This document shows positions 8,746 to 17,232 of a DNA stretch of 64,000 bases, one piece after another. The position numbers and the translations under genes are program-made. A model generated the notes under the pieces. The model worked only from the letters and a program-made list of their open reading frames with translations. It did no database searches and was not told where the DNA came from. Numbering within the stretch: position 1 is the stretch's first letter; each line of letters begins with the position of its first letter. This DNA comes from Salinarimonas ramus (GTDB lineage: Bacteria; Pseudomonadota; Alphaproteobacteria; Rhizobiales; Beijerinckiaceae): NCBI RefSeq assembly GCF_014645695.1, contig NZ_BMMF01000003.1, forward strand, positions 310,001 through 374,000, written 5' to 3'.

Positions 8746-9873
8746 ATGACGAACCCGATCCCCTTCATCGACCTGCCGGCCCAGCGCCGGCGGCTCGGCC
8801 CCGCCCTCGACGAGGCGGTGGCCCGCGTCATGGACCATTGCGGCTTCATCCTCGGCCGCGAGGTGGACGCCTTCGAGAGTGCCCTGCGCGAGTTCACCGG
8901 CGCGCGCTACGCGTTGGGCGTGGCCAGCGGCACGGACGCGCTGGCGCTCGTGCTCATGGCCAAGGGCGTGCGCCCCGGCGACGCGATCCTGGTGCCGGCC
9001 TTCACCTTCGCCGCGACGGCGGAGGTCGTGGTCTGGCTCGGCGCGACGCCGATCTTCTGCGACGTGGAGGAGGAGACGTTCAACCTCTCCCCCGACAGCC
9101 TCGTGCGCGGCATCGAGACCGCGCGCGCCATGAACCTGCGCCCCGTGGGCGTCATCGCGGTGGACCTCTACGGCCGCCCTGCCGATTACGACCGCATCGA
9201 GCCCATCGTCGCGGATGCCGGGATGTGGCTCCTCACGGACGCCGCGCAGAGCTTCGGGACGACCTACAAGGGCCGCACGGTCGGCACGATCGGGCTCGCC
9301 ACCGCGACGAGCTTCTTTCCATCCAAGCCGCTGGGCGCGTACGGCGACGCGGGCGCGCTCTTCACCGACGACGAGGCGCTGGCCACGACCGTCATCTCCA
9401 TGCGCATGCACGGCATGGGCGCGGCCGCCTACGACCATGTCGAGATCGGCATGAACGGCCGGCTCGACGCCATGCAGGCCGCGATCCTGGTGGAGAAGCT
9501 CAAGATCTTCCCCGACGAGATCGCCGCGCGCCGCCGCGTGGCCGCCCGCTACAACGAAGGCCTCTCGGGCGTCGCGCGCACGCCCGCGATCTCGGAGGAG
9601 GAGCCCTCCGTCTGGGCGCAATACACGCTGCGCATCGCGCCCGACGCCCGCGACGGCTTCCGCGCCGCCCTGCAGGAGCGCGGCGTGCCCACCGCCGTGC
9701 ACTATCCCAAGCCCCTGAACCAGCAGCCGGCCTACGCCCGCTTCCCCAGCGCCGGCAACGGCGTGCCGGTCTCCGAGCGGCTCGCCCGCGAGGTCGTGAG
9801 CCTGCCCATGCACGCCTATCTCGACGAGGCGACGCAGGACCGGGTGATCGAGGCGGTGCGCGCCGCGCTCTGA
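8746..9873 (+). CDS. DegT/DnrJ/EryC1/StrS-family sugar aminotransferase
   Basis: A 375-residue PLP-dependent aminotransferase that converts a keto-sugar nucleotide to the amino sugar. It begins with the family's IPFIDLPAQ motif. The PLP lysine lies in SFFPSKPLGAYGDAG (Lys194), and the cofactor aspartate in TDAAQSFG (about residue 165). Length is normal. It is co-directional with the Gfo/Idh/MocA gene and presumably uses its 3-keto product. No acetyltransferase, epimerase or glycosyltransferase is adjacent, so the final sugar is unknown. The next gene downstream encodes flagellin, which raises the possibility of flagellin glycosylation. Confidence 0.9.
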   Translation: MTNPIPFIDLPAQRRRLGPALDEAVARVMDHCGFILGREVDAFESALREFTGARYALGVASGTDALALVLMAKGVRPGDAILVPAFTFAATAEVVVWLGATPIFCDVEEETFNLSPDSLVRGIETARAMNLRPVGVIAVDLYGRPADYDRIEPIVADAGMWLLTDAAQSFGTTYKGRTVGTIGLATATSFFPSKPLGAYGDAGALFTDDEALATTVISMRMHGMGAAAYDHVEIGMNGRLDAMQAAILVEKLKIFPDEIAARRRVAARYNEGLSGVARTPAISEEEPSVWAQYTLRIAPDARDGFRAALQERGVPTAVHYPKPLNQQPAYARFPSAGNGVPVSERLAREVVSLPMHAYLDEATQDRVIEAVRAAL

Positions 9874-10001
9874 CGGCGCGAGATCGGGCTTTCGCCGATC
9901 CCGGCATCGGCGCAAGCCCCGCGCAAGCTCGCGGGGCGACGATCCTTCTCATGACGGACGGAGCGTGAACCCGAGAGCTCCGAGGCATGACGCCGCTCCG
10001 T

Positions 10002-10024
10002 CATCCCGGTGCAAGCCCGGGATG
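10002..10024. repeat. Short hairpin upstream of the flagellin gene
   Basis: CATCCCGG (10002-10009) and CCGGGATG (10017-10024) form a perfect 8-bp stem with a 7-base loop, 35 bases before the flagellin ATG. It is part of a larger imperfect inverted arrangement around CGGAGCG/CGCTCCG at 9959-10000. It could be a dispersed repeat or affect the flagellin leader RNA; no function can be read directly. Confidence 0.5.
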
Positions 10025-10058
10025 TCCCTCTTCATCGAACTTCCGAAAGGGACATCAC

Positions 10059-10967
10059 ATGTCGAGCCTGCTCACCAACTCGTCCGCGATGACGGCCCTC
10101 CAGACCCTCACCGCGACGAACAAGAAGATGGACGCCACGCAGAACCGCATCGCCACCGGCATGCGCGTGTCGTCCGCGGCGGACAACGCCGCGTACTGGT
10201 CGATCGCGACCACGATGCGTTCGGACAACAAGGCGCTCAGCGCCGTCCAGGACGCTCTGGGCCTCGGCGCCGCGACGGTGGACACCATGTACACCGCTCT
10301 CAACGCGACCGTGGACGTCGTCTCCGAGATCAAGGCCAAGCTCGTCGCCGCGCGTACGCCCGGCGTCGATCGCGGCAAGATCCAGAGCGAGATCGGCGAG
10401 CTGCAGTCGCAGCTGCGCAACACGGCCGATTCGGCGGTGTTCAACGGCGAGAACTGGCTCGCCTACGACTCCAGCGACCCGGCCTACAACACCACCAAGA
10501 CGATCGTCGCCTCGTTCTCGCGTGCCGGCGGTGCGGTTGCGGTGGATACGATCTCCATCGATCTGACCTCGATCGAGCTCTACGACGACGCCGACCAGTC
10601 CGGCATCCTCGACACCGTCGGCGGCAGCGGCCAGTCGGTCGCCACCATCGACATCTCCGCGCTCACCGATGCTCCGGCCGACCTGACCACGCTCGAGACC
10701 TACATCTCGGAAGTGGACGCAGCCCTCGGCCAGATCACGGACGCGGCCACCAACCTCGGCGCGATCAAGAACCGTATCGGCCTCCAGCAGGACTTCGTGA
10801 AGGCCCTGATGGACTCGATCGATCGCGGCGTGGGACAGCTGGTGGACGCGGACATGAACGCGGAATCGACCCGCCTGCAGGCGCTGCAGACGCAGCAGCA
10901 GCTGGGCATCCAGGCGCTCACGATCGCGAACTCCAACAGCCAGAACATCCTCTCGCTGTTCCGCTGA
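10059..10967 (+). CDS. Flagellin
   Basis: The 302-residue flagellar filament protein. The N-terminal D0/D1 helices are clear (MSSLLTNSSAMTALQTL, then RIATGMRVSSAADNAAYW), as are the matching C-terminal helices (LGAIKNRIGLQQDFVKALM, then ALTIANSNSQNILSLFR). The central variable domain is short, about 80 residues, so the surface domain is small. ATG at 10059 was chosen because GAAAGG lies 8-13 bases upstream and flagellins begin at exactly this motif. No other flagellar gene is in the window, so this is an isolated filament gene, and it ends in a strong terminator, consistent with a single highly expressed transcript. Confidence 0.95.
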   Translation: MSSLLTNSSAMTALQTLTATNKKMDATQNRIATGMRVSSAADNAAYWSIATTMRSDNKALSAVQDALGLGAATVDTMYTALNATVDVVSEIKAKLVAARTPGVDRGKIQSEIGELQSQLRNTADSAVFNGENWLAYDSSDPAYNTTKTIVASFSRAGGAVAVDTISIDLTSIELYDDADQSGILDTVGGSGQSVATIDISALTDAPADLTTLETYISEVDAALGQITDAATNLGAIKNRIGLQQDFVKALMDSIDRGVGQLVDADMNAESTRLQALQTQQQLGIQALTIANSNSQNILSLFR

Positions 10968-11285
10968 TCGGCGGCCCGGCTATCGGGACCGGTCCCCTCC
11001 CGGGGGCCCGCCGGACCCCGCTCCTTCGGGAGCGGGGTCTGTTTCGTTTCGAAAGACGGTGCGCGGCGGGGACTCCACGACACCCGCATCATGCATGTCC
11101 GGACGAGCCGGCCAGCCACGGCCTGGAGGTTCACCGTGTCACGCGCGCCATCAGCATGCCTCCTCCGAGAGCGATCAGCAACCTGCGAACGCAAGCTCCT
11201 TCCCTCGCTCGCTTGACACCCGCCCCGCCCTTTGCGAAGCCGCAGGCCGTTCTCGAGAACGTCGTCGTCGGGGGAAGGAGCGTCC
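10968..11285. other. Gene-free stretch between flagellin and fabD
   Basis: After the terminator I see no supported gene. A TTGACA hexamer at 11213-11218, about 70 bases before fabD, is the best candidate -35 box for the fab cluster; no good -10 hexamer is obvious at 16-18 bases from it. Confidence 0.5.
11014..11050 (+). terminator. Intrinsic terminator after flagellin
   Basis: A perfect 11-bp stem (GACCCCGCTCC 11014-11024 with GGAGCGGGGTC 11029-11039) capped by a TTCG tetraloop and followed by TGTTTCGTTTC. This is one of the strongest terminators in the window. Confidence 0.9.
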
Positions 11286-12230
11286 ATGAGCCGCGCACTC
11301 GTGTTTCCAGGACAGGGCAGCCAGGCCGTCGGCATGGGCAAGGCGCTCGCCGAGGCCTTCCCGCAGGCGCGTGCCGTGTTCGAGGAAGTGGACGCGGCGC
11401 TCTCGCAGGACCTCTCCGGCCTGATGTTCGAGGGCCCGATCGAGACGCTGACGCTCACCGCCAACGCCCAGCCCGCGCTCATGGCGACGAGCCTCGCGGC
11501 TTTGCGCGTGCTGGAAGCCGAGGCCGGGCTCGACCTCTCGCGCGACGTCGCCTTCCTCGCGGGCCATTCGCTGGGCGAGTATTCCGCCCTCGCGGCGGCG
11601 GGCGCCCTCTCCGTCGCCGACACCGCGCGGCTCCTGCGCATTCGCGGCGACGCCATGCAGGCGGCCGTCCCCGTGGGCGAAGGCGCCATGGCGGCTCTCA
11701 TCGGCGTCGAGATCGAGCAGGCGGCCGAGATCGCCCGCGAGGCGTCGGAGGGCCAAGTCTGCGACGTCGCCAACGACAATGGCGGCGGGCAGGTGGTCCT
11801 GTCCGGCCACAAGCCGGCGATCGAGCGGGCGATCGCGGTGGCGCAGGCCAAGGGCGTGAAGCGCGCCGTGCTGCTGCCGGTCTCCGCGCCCTTCCACTGC
11901 GCGCTCATGGCGCCGGCGGCGGAGGCCATGCGCGCCGCGCTCGCCGACGTCGTCGTGAACGCACCGCGCGCGCCCGTCGTCGCCAACGTGACGGCGGCGC
12001 CCATCGCCGACCCGCAGGCGATCCGCGAGGCACTCGTCGCCCAGGTGACCGGCACGGTGCGCTGGCGCGAATCGGTGGCCTTCATGGCCGGCGCGGGCGC
12101 GGACGCGTTCTACGAGGTGGGCGCGGGCAAGGTGCTCTCCGGCCTCGTCAAGCGCATCGCGTCGGGCGCGCAGGCGCGCGCCGTGGGCACGCCGGACGAC
12201 GTCGCGGCCGTCACGGCCGATTTCAGCTGA
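11286..12230 (+). CDS. fabD: Malonyl-CoA:ACP transacylase
   Basis: A 314-residue cytosolic enzyme that moves malonyl from CoA to acyl carrier protein, providing the extender for fatty acid synthesis. Visible are the N-terminal FPGQGSQAVGMG oxyanion-hole loop, the nucleophile Ser95 in GHSLGEYSA, and the active-site histidine in the VSAPFHCALM segment. ATG at 11286 is preceded by AAGGAG at ideal spacing. The stop codon overlaps the ribosome-binding site of fabG, 11 bases downstream, so fabD and fabG are co-transcribed and probably translationally coupled. Confidence 0.95.
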   Translation: MSRALVFPGQGSQAVGMGKALAEAFPQARAVFEEVDAALSQDLSGLMFEGPIETLTLTANAQPALMATSLAALRVLEAEAGLDLSRDVAFLAGHSLGEYSALAAAGALSVADTARLLRIRGDAMQAAVPVGEGAMAALIGVEIEQAAEIAREASEGQVCDVANDNGGGQVVLSGHKPAIERAIAVAQAKGVKRAVLLPVSAPFHCALMAPAAEAMRAALADVVVNAPRAPVVANVTAAPIADPQAIREALVAQVTGTVRWRESVAFMAGAGADAFYEVGAGKVLSGLVKRIASGAQARAVGTPDDVAAVTADFS

Positions 12231-12241
12231 GGAACCCGACC

Positions 12242-12979
12242 ATGTTCGATCTGACCGGCCGCAAGGCCCTCGTCACCGGCGCGACCGGCGGCCTCGGCGG
12301 CGCCATCGCCCGCGCGCTGCACGCCCAGGGCGCCACCGTGACGATCTCCGGCACGCGCCGCGCGGCGCTCGATGCGCTCGCGGGCGAGCTCGGCGAGCGC
12401 GTCCACGTCGAGGAGGCGAACCTCGCCGACAAGGCCTCCGTCGAGGCGCTGGTGCCCGCGGCCGAGGCCGCCATGGGCGGGCTCGACATTCTCGTGAACA
12501 ATGCCGGCATCACCAAGGACGGCCTGTTCATGCGCCTCAAGGACGAGGATTGGGACACGGTGCTCGCGGTGAACCTCACCGCCGCCTTCCGCCTCTCCCG
12601 CGCGGCGGTGAAGGGCATGATGCGCCGCCGCTACGGGCGTATCGTCAACGTCTCCTCCGTCGTCGGCGCCACCGGCAATGCCGGCCAGGGCAACTACGCG
12701 GCCTCGAAGGCGGGGCTCGTGGGCATGTCGAAGGCGCTCGCGGCGGAGGTCGCGAGCCGCGGCATCACCGTCAACGCGGTGGCGCCGGGCTTCATCGAAT
12801 CGCCCATGACCGACGCGCTCAACGAGAAGCAACGCGCCGCCATCCTCGAGACCGTGCCCGCGGGACGGCTGGGGCGCGGCGAGGAGATCGCGGCGGCGAT
12901 CGTCTACCTCGCCTCCGAGGAAGCCGGCTACGTGACCGGTCACACGCTGCACATCAACGGCGGCATGGCCATGCTCTGA
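12242..12979 (+). CDS. fabG: 3-oxoacyl-[ACP] reductase
   Basis: A 245-residue short-chain dehydrogenase that reduces 3-ketoacyl-ACP with NADPH in fatty acid elongation. The cofactor motif TGATGGLG is at residues 12-19, NNAG near 86-89, and the catalytic serine (SSVVG), Tyr152 and Lys156 (NYAASKAG) are all present. The C-terminal INGGMAML is characteristic of FabG. Ribosome-binding GAGGA is formed partly from the fabD stop (CTGAGGA). Location in a fabD-fabG-acpP-fabF cluster makes the assignment secure. Confidence 0.95.
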   Translation: MFDLTGRKALVTGATGGLGGAIARALHAQGATVTISGTRRAALDALAGELGERVHVEEANLADKASVEALVPAAEAAMGGLDILVNNAGITKDGLFMRLKDEDWDTVLAVNLTAAFRLSRAAVKGMMRRRYGRIVNVSSVVGATGNAGQGNYAASKAGLVGMSKALAAEVASRGITVNAVAPGFIESPMTDALNEKQRAAILETVPAGRLGRGEEIAAAIVYLASEEAGYVTGHTLHINGGMAML

Positions 12980-13302
12980 CGCCCGCCCAGGTGGCGCCGG
13001 CGACACACCCGTTAAATCGCGGGGACGACGCGGCGAATGGGTGCGTACGGGCCCTGCGCGGCTCTCGCCACGGCGCGAGCCGTGTGTTACGAAATCCGCG
13101 ACAATTTGGTCGCCGGCTTCGACGATTTGGTCGTCGGCTTCTCTGGGGGGCTTGACCGCGGACGCGAATGAGGCTTTTGCAGCACGCGTCCAGGTCGGCA
13201 CGATCACCCCGGCGATACGCCGCGCGCACCGGACATCCCCGCGGGGGCGGCCCCTCTTCACCGCCCGCCGCAGATCGACGAGTGGATACGAGGACACGAA
13301 CG
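12980..13302. promoter_or_regulatory. fabG-acpP intergenic region with a 21-bp tandem repeat and candidate acpP promoter
   Basis: This 323-base gap has no supported gene. It holds two adjacent imperfect 21-base units, at 13100-13120 and 13121-13141, sharing GAC-A/G-ATTTGGTCG-C/T-CGGCTTC. A TTGACC hexamer follows at 13152-13157. A repeat of exactly two helical turns just upstream of a -35-like box would suit a regulator binding in tandem. A separate acpP promoter is expected because this gene needs much higher expression than fabD/fabG; the promoter itself is inference. Confidence 0.5.
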
Positions 13303-13539
13303 ATGAGTGACATCGCTGAGCGCGTGAAGAAGATCGTGGTCGAGCACCTGGGCGTGGAAGCGGACAAGGTGACCGAGAACGCGAACTTCATCGATGACCT
13401 CGGCGCCGACAGCCTCGACACCGTCGAGCTCGTGATGGCGTTCGAGGAAGAGTTCAACGTCGAGATCCCGGACGACGCCGCCGAGACGATCGTCACGGTC
13501 GGCGACGCCATCAAGTTCCTCGAGAAGAACGCCGGCTGA
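13303..13539 (+). CDS. acpP: Acyl carrier protein
   Basis: A 78-residue acidic protein that carries growing acyl chains on a 4'-phosphopantetheine arm. The attachment serine is Ser37 in [12 protein letters not shown], preceded by the conserved FIDDLG. ATG at 13303 has GAGGAC upstream. It lies between fabG and fabF in the standard order. The many GAG/GAC and AAG codons and the separate leader fit high expression. Confidence 0.97.
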   Translation: MSDIAERVKKIVVEHLGVEADKVTENANFIDDLGADSLDTVELVMAFEEEFNVEIPDDAAETIVTVGDAIKFLEKNAG

Positions 13540-13546
13540 GGGGCCC

Positions 13547-13590
13547 GCGCCCGGGCTCCGCGCGAGCGGGGCCCCGGGCGCGTCCCTCGA
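13547..13590 (+). terminator. GC-rich hairpin between acpP and fabF (attenuator or partial terminator)
   Basis: GCGCCCGGG (13547-13555) pairs with CCCGGGCGC (13573-13581); the region inside also folds. It is followed by GTCCCTCGATTCTC rather than a clean T-run. It ends 18 bases before the fabF start, so it could lower fabF expression relative to acpP or stabilise the acpP mRNA 3' end. Confidence 0.5.
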
Positions 13591-13598
13591 TTCTCGTC

Positions 13599-14867
13599 AT
13601 GAAGATGCGTCGCGTCGTCGTCACCGGCCTGGGCATGGTCACCCCGCTCGCATGCGGCGTGGAAGAGACCTGGGCACGCCTTCTCGCCGGACGCAGCGGT
13701 GCGTCCCGCATCGACACGTTCCAGGTCGACGATCTCCCCTGCCGGATCGCCTGCCGGATTCCGCGGGGCGACGGCTCGGACGGCACGTTCGATCCCGACG
13801 CCTGGATGGATCCCAAGGACCAGCGCAAGGTCGACCACTTCATCGTCTACGCCATGGCCGCCGCCAAGCAGGCGCTCGACGATGCCGGCTGGCATCCCGA
13901 GAGCTACGAGGATCAGGCCGCCTCCGGCGTGCTGATCGGCTCGGGCATCGGCGGCATCGAGGGCATCGCCGACACGGCGCTCGTCCTGCGCGACAAGGGG
14001 CCGCGGCGGATCTCGCCGTTCTTCATCCCCGGGCGCCTGATCAATCTCGCCTCCGGCTACGTGTCCATCGAGCACGGGCTCAAGGGCCCGAATCACTCCG
14101 TGGTCACCGCCTGCTCCACGGGCGCGCACGCCATCGGCGACGCCGCCCGCCTGATCGCGCTCGGCGATGCCGACGTGATGGTGGCCGGCGGCACCGAATC
14201 GCCGATCAGCCGCATCTCCATCGCCGGCTTCGCGGCCTGCCGTGCCCTATCCACGCATTTCAACGACGAGCCCGCGCGCGCCTCGCGTCCCTACGACAAG
14301 GACCGCGACGGCTTCGTCATGGGCGAGGGCTCGGGCGTCGTCGTGCTCGAGGAGTACGAGCACGCCAAGGCCCGCGGCGCGAAGATCTACGCGGAGGTGG
14401 TCGGCTACGGCCTCTCGGGCGACGCCTTCCACATCACCTCGCCCTCCGAGGACGGGGACGGCGCCTATCGCTGCATGAAGGCCGCGCTGAAGCGCGCGGG
14501 CCTCGAGCCCTCCGCCCTCGACTACGTCAACGCTCACGGCACCTCGACGCCGCTCGGCGACGAGATCGAGCTCGGCGCGGTGGAGCGGCTGATGGGCGAT
14601 GCGGCATCGGGCCTCACCATGTCCTCGACGAAGTCGGCCACGGGTCATCTGCTCGGAGCCGCCGGCGCCATCGAGGCGATCTTCTCGATCCTCGCGATGC
14701 GCGACGGCAAGGTGCCGCCGACGCTCAACCTCGACAATCCGTCCGTCGAGACCGCCATCGACCTCGTGCCGCATACGGCCAAGGAGAAGCGGATCGACGT
14801 GGCTCTCTCGAACTCGTTCGGCTTCGGCGGCACGAACGCGTCCCTGGTCTTCGCGCGCGTCTCCTGA
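13599..14867 (+). CDS. fabF: 3-oxoacyl-[ACP] synthase II
   Basis: A 422-residue condensing enzyme that elongates acyl-ACP with malonyl-ACP. The nucleophile is Cys172 in VVTACSTGAHA; the two catalytic histidines are in NAHGTSTPLGD (about 312) and SATGHLLGAAGA (about 348). The C-terminal NSFGFGGTNASLVF is intact. A second in-frame ATG at 13605 is possible. There is no strong Shine-Dalgarno sequence, and the upstream hairpin may modulate translation. The next gene is mltG, a fab-mltG arrangement common in alphaproteobacteria. Confidence 0.95.
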   Translation: MKMRRVVVTGLGMVTPLACGVEETWARLLAGRSGASRIDTFQVDDLPCRIACRIPRGDGSDGTFDPDAWMDPKDQRKVDHFIVYAMAAAKQALDDAGWHPESYEDQAASGVLIGSGIGGIEGIADTALVLRDKGPRRISPFFIPGRLINLASGYVSIEHGLKGPNHSVVTACSTGAHAIGDAARLIALGDADVMVAGGTESPISRISIAGFAACRALSTHFNDEPARASRPYDKDRDGFVMGEGSGVVVLEEYEHAKARGAKIYAEVVGYGLSGDAFHITSPSEDGDGAYRCMKAALKRAGLEPSALDYVNAHGTSTPLGDEIELGAVERLMGDAASGLTMSSTKSATGHLLGAAGAIEAIFSILAMRDGKVPPTLNLDNPSVETAIDLVPHTAKEKRIDVALSNSFGFGGTNASLVFARVS

Positions 14868-14980
14868 CGCGCGCGACGAGCGCTTCCGGCGCGACGGCAC
14901 GCGTTTTCGCCATATTGCTGGGTCAGTTCGGGCAGCGGTCGCCGCGAGGCTCCCGCAGCCCCCTTCGCCAGACGTGAGCC

Positions 14981-16501
14981 ATGTTCGGTCGCAGCAGAGA
15001 CACGCGCCAGGATCGGCAACAAGATCAAGCGGCGACGCCCGACGCGCCGCCGCACGCCGGCACGAGCGAGGCCCCGCGCCTCGCGCCCAAGAGCCCGCAC
15101 GAGGCGATCAAGCCCGAGATGGCCTCGCCTCCCCCGCCGCGGCGCCTGAGCCGCCCGCGCGGCGGCCTGCTGTCTACCCTGTCGGGCCTGTTCAGCATGC
15201 TCGCCGTCGTGGCGCTGATCGCGCTCGTCGGCCTCGTCGTGCTGGCGCGCCAGGCGAACCAGCCGGGCCCGCTCCAGGCCGACACCGTCGTCGCCATCCC
15301 GCAGGGCACGGGGATGAGCGGAATCGCGCGTATTCTCGAGCGCGAGAGGGTCATCACCCAGCCGCTGCTGTTCCAGCTCTACGCGGTGCTCAACCGCGAG
15401 CAGGCGAACCTCAAGGCCGGCGAGTTCGCCTTTCGCGCCAACGTCTCGATCGCCGATGCCATCGACACGCTGACCGAAGGCCGCGCCGTCCTCCACCAGG
15501 TGACGATCCCGGAGGGCCTCACCAGCCTGCAGATCGTCGAGCGCCTGCGCCGCGACGAGGTGCTCACGGGCGAGATCGAGACGATCCCGCCCGAGGGCTC
15601 GCTGATGCCCGACACCTACAAGTTCGAGCGCGGCACCACCCGCGCGCAGGTCGTCGAGATCATGAGCCGGGCGCAGGAGCGCGCGCTCGCCGAGATCTGG
15701 GCGCGCCGCGCCGAGGGGCTGCCGCTGGAGACGCCGGACGAGCTCGTGATCCTCGCCTCCATCGTCGAGAAGGAGACCGGGCGCGCCGACGAGCGGCCGC
15801 GGGTCGCCGGCGTGTTCATCAACCGCCTACGCCAGGGCATGCGCCTGCAATCCGACCCGACCATCGTCTACGGCCTCGTGGGCGGGCGCGGCACGCTGGG
15901 TCGCGGCATCCTGCGCACCGAGATCCGCGAGCCGACGCCCTACAACACCTACGTCATCGACGGCCTGCCGCCGACCCCCATCGCCAATCCCGGCCGCGCG
16001 GCCATGGAGGCGGTGGCGAACCCCTCGCGCACGAACGACCTGTTCTTCGTCGCGGACGGAACCGGCGGCCACGCCTTCTCCGAGACCTACGACGAGCACC
16101 GCCGCGCGGTCTCGCGCTGGCGCGAGATCGAGGCGAGCCGCGGCTCGGGCGAAACCGACATGGTCGATCCGGAGGACATCCCCGACGAGGCGCCCCAAAG
16201 CGGCGCGCTTCCCGGTGGCGCGCTTCCCGGCGGAGCGCTTCCCGGCGGTGCTGCACCCGGCAGCCTGCCGAGCGGCGGCGTTCCCGGCGCGACGCCGAAC
16301 GCGGCCGCCCTCGTACCCGTGCGGGGTACGATCGACGCCTCCGAGGGCACGCCCCTCGATCCTCTGGCGAACACGACCTTCGACCTCACCAACACGCAGG
16401 TCGTCCCCGACCTGCCGGCTTTCGGCGAAGACGGTGCCGTCACGTCGAGCGCTGCGCCGGCCAGCGGCGTGCCGCTGCCGCCCCCGCGCCCGTCTCTGTG
16501 A
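14981..16501 (+). CDS. mltG: Endolytic murein transglycosylase
   Basis: A 506-residue inner-membrane enzyme that cuts nascent glycan strands and is thought to set their length. A cytoplasmic Pro/Arg-rich head (1-65) precedes one membrane segment (about 68-90), then a LysM-like region and the YceG catalytic domain. The catalytic glutamate lies in ILASIVEKETGRADERP (Glu263/265), and the downstream motifs LQSDPTIVYG and YNTYVIDGLPPTPIANPG are typical. The C-terminal hundred residues are an unusual low-complexity tail with three GALPGG units (DNA repeat at 16201-16250) and a long Pro/Ala-rich end, absent from short homologues. It probably belongs to the fab transcript (113-base gap). Confidence 0.93.
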   Translation: MFGRSRDTRQDRQQDQAATPDAPPHAGTSEAPRLAPKSPHEAIKPEMASPPPPRRLSRPRGGLLSTLSGLFSMLAVVALIALVGLVVLARQANQPGPLQADTVVAIPQGTGMSGIARILERERVITQPLLFQLYAVLNREQANLKAGEFAFRANVSIADAIDTLTEGRAVLHQVTIPEGLTSLQIVERLRRDEVLTGEIETIPPEGSLMPDTYKFERGTTRAQVVEIMSRAQERALAEIWARRAEGLPLETPDELVILASIVEKETGRADERPRVAGVFINRLRQGMRLQSDPTIVYGLVGGRGTLGRGILRTEIREPTPYNTYVIDGLPPTPIANPGRAAMEAVANPSRTNDLFFVADGTGGHAFSETYDEHRRAVSRWREIEASRGSGETDMVDPEDIPDEAPQSGALPGGALPGGALPGGAAPGSLPSGGVPGATPNAAALVPVRGTIDASEGTPLDPLANTTFDLTNTQVVPDLPAFGEDGAVTSSAAPASGVPLPPPRPSL

Positions 16502-16525
16502 GCGTTTTCGGGTCGGGCGTCGGTT

Positions 16526-17038
16526 TCAAGCGGCGCCGCCGTTGAAGTCGAAACGCCCCGCCGGCTCCCAGGGCCCGCCGCGATAGCGCCAGAGCAGGAG
16601 CCCCTCCCCGCTCACGGGAAAGGGCTCGAAGCGCGCCTCGAGCCGCGCGGCGAGGTCCCTGGCGCGCTGCGGCGTGACCTTGTTCTGGATCGTCACGTGC
16701 GGGCGGATCGCCTGCTTGTCCTGCGCGCCGAGCCAGGGCGCGAAGCGGAGCGCGAGCTCGCCGCGCAGGGCGCCGTACCCGCCCCCCTCCAGGACGTAGG
16801 CGACGCCACGACCGAGGAAGCGCACGCCCGTGCAGGCGAGGAGCAGCGGCCCGCGCCCCCCGGCGACCTCCGTGAGGACGGCTGCGATCGCCGTCTCCTC
16901 CTCGCCCGGCAGCTTGTGGAAGAGCGTCACGTGCGCGGGGATGAGATTGCGCTCTCGCGGGAAGTGGGCGTGTCGCTCCCCGTCGAAGCGCGCGAAGGAG
17001 GCCTCGTCGAGGGCGAGGGTGAGGATCAGCGGGTCCAT
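16526..17038 (-). CDS. 2'-5' RNA ligase/LigT-like 2H phosphoesterase
   Basis: A 170-residue member of the 2H superfamily, named for two His-x-Thr motifs that form the active site. Here they are AHVTLF (His36) and PHVTIQ (His114), with correct spacing. Family members are 2',3'-cyclic phosphodiesterases or tRNA 2'-5' ligases, so the true substrate is open. The ATG at 17036-17038 starts immediately before the first beta strand (MDPLILTLAL). The gene converges on mltG, 24 bases apart, and is divergent from the sensor kinase. Confidence 0.85.
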   Translation of the reverse strand: MDPLILTLALDEASFARFDGERHAHFPRERNLIPAHVTLFHKLPGEEETAIAAVLTEVAGGRGPLLLACTGVRFLGRGVAYVLEGGGYGALRGELALRFAPWLGAQDKQAIRPHVTIQNKVTPQRARDLAARLEARFEPFPVSGEGLLLWRYRGGPWEPAGRFDFNGGAA

Positions 17039-17232
17039 GCCTTGCAAGCTGGAGCGCGCCTCCCCCGGGGCAAGGCGCTGCCTCGCACCGCCTCCCACTG
17101 CCTCGCACCGCCCATCTTGGGGCAATTCTGGGGCACCCCTATCGAGGGGCGGCAAATAGGCCTACGATGTGAATGCCGGCTGTGCACCTGCGCGGCCCGT
17201 GCGGATCGCTCGCGTCCGCCGAAAGAAGAACG

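Noticed and set aside
11059-11289. Short plus-strand frame in the flagellin-fabD gap
   Set aside because: No ribosome-binding site, no family resemblance, and it runs into the fabD start in another frame.
16201-16250. GALPGG repeats considered as a separate repeat element
   Set aside because: They are in frame within mltG and encode its low-complexity tail.
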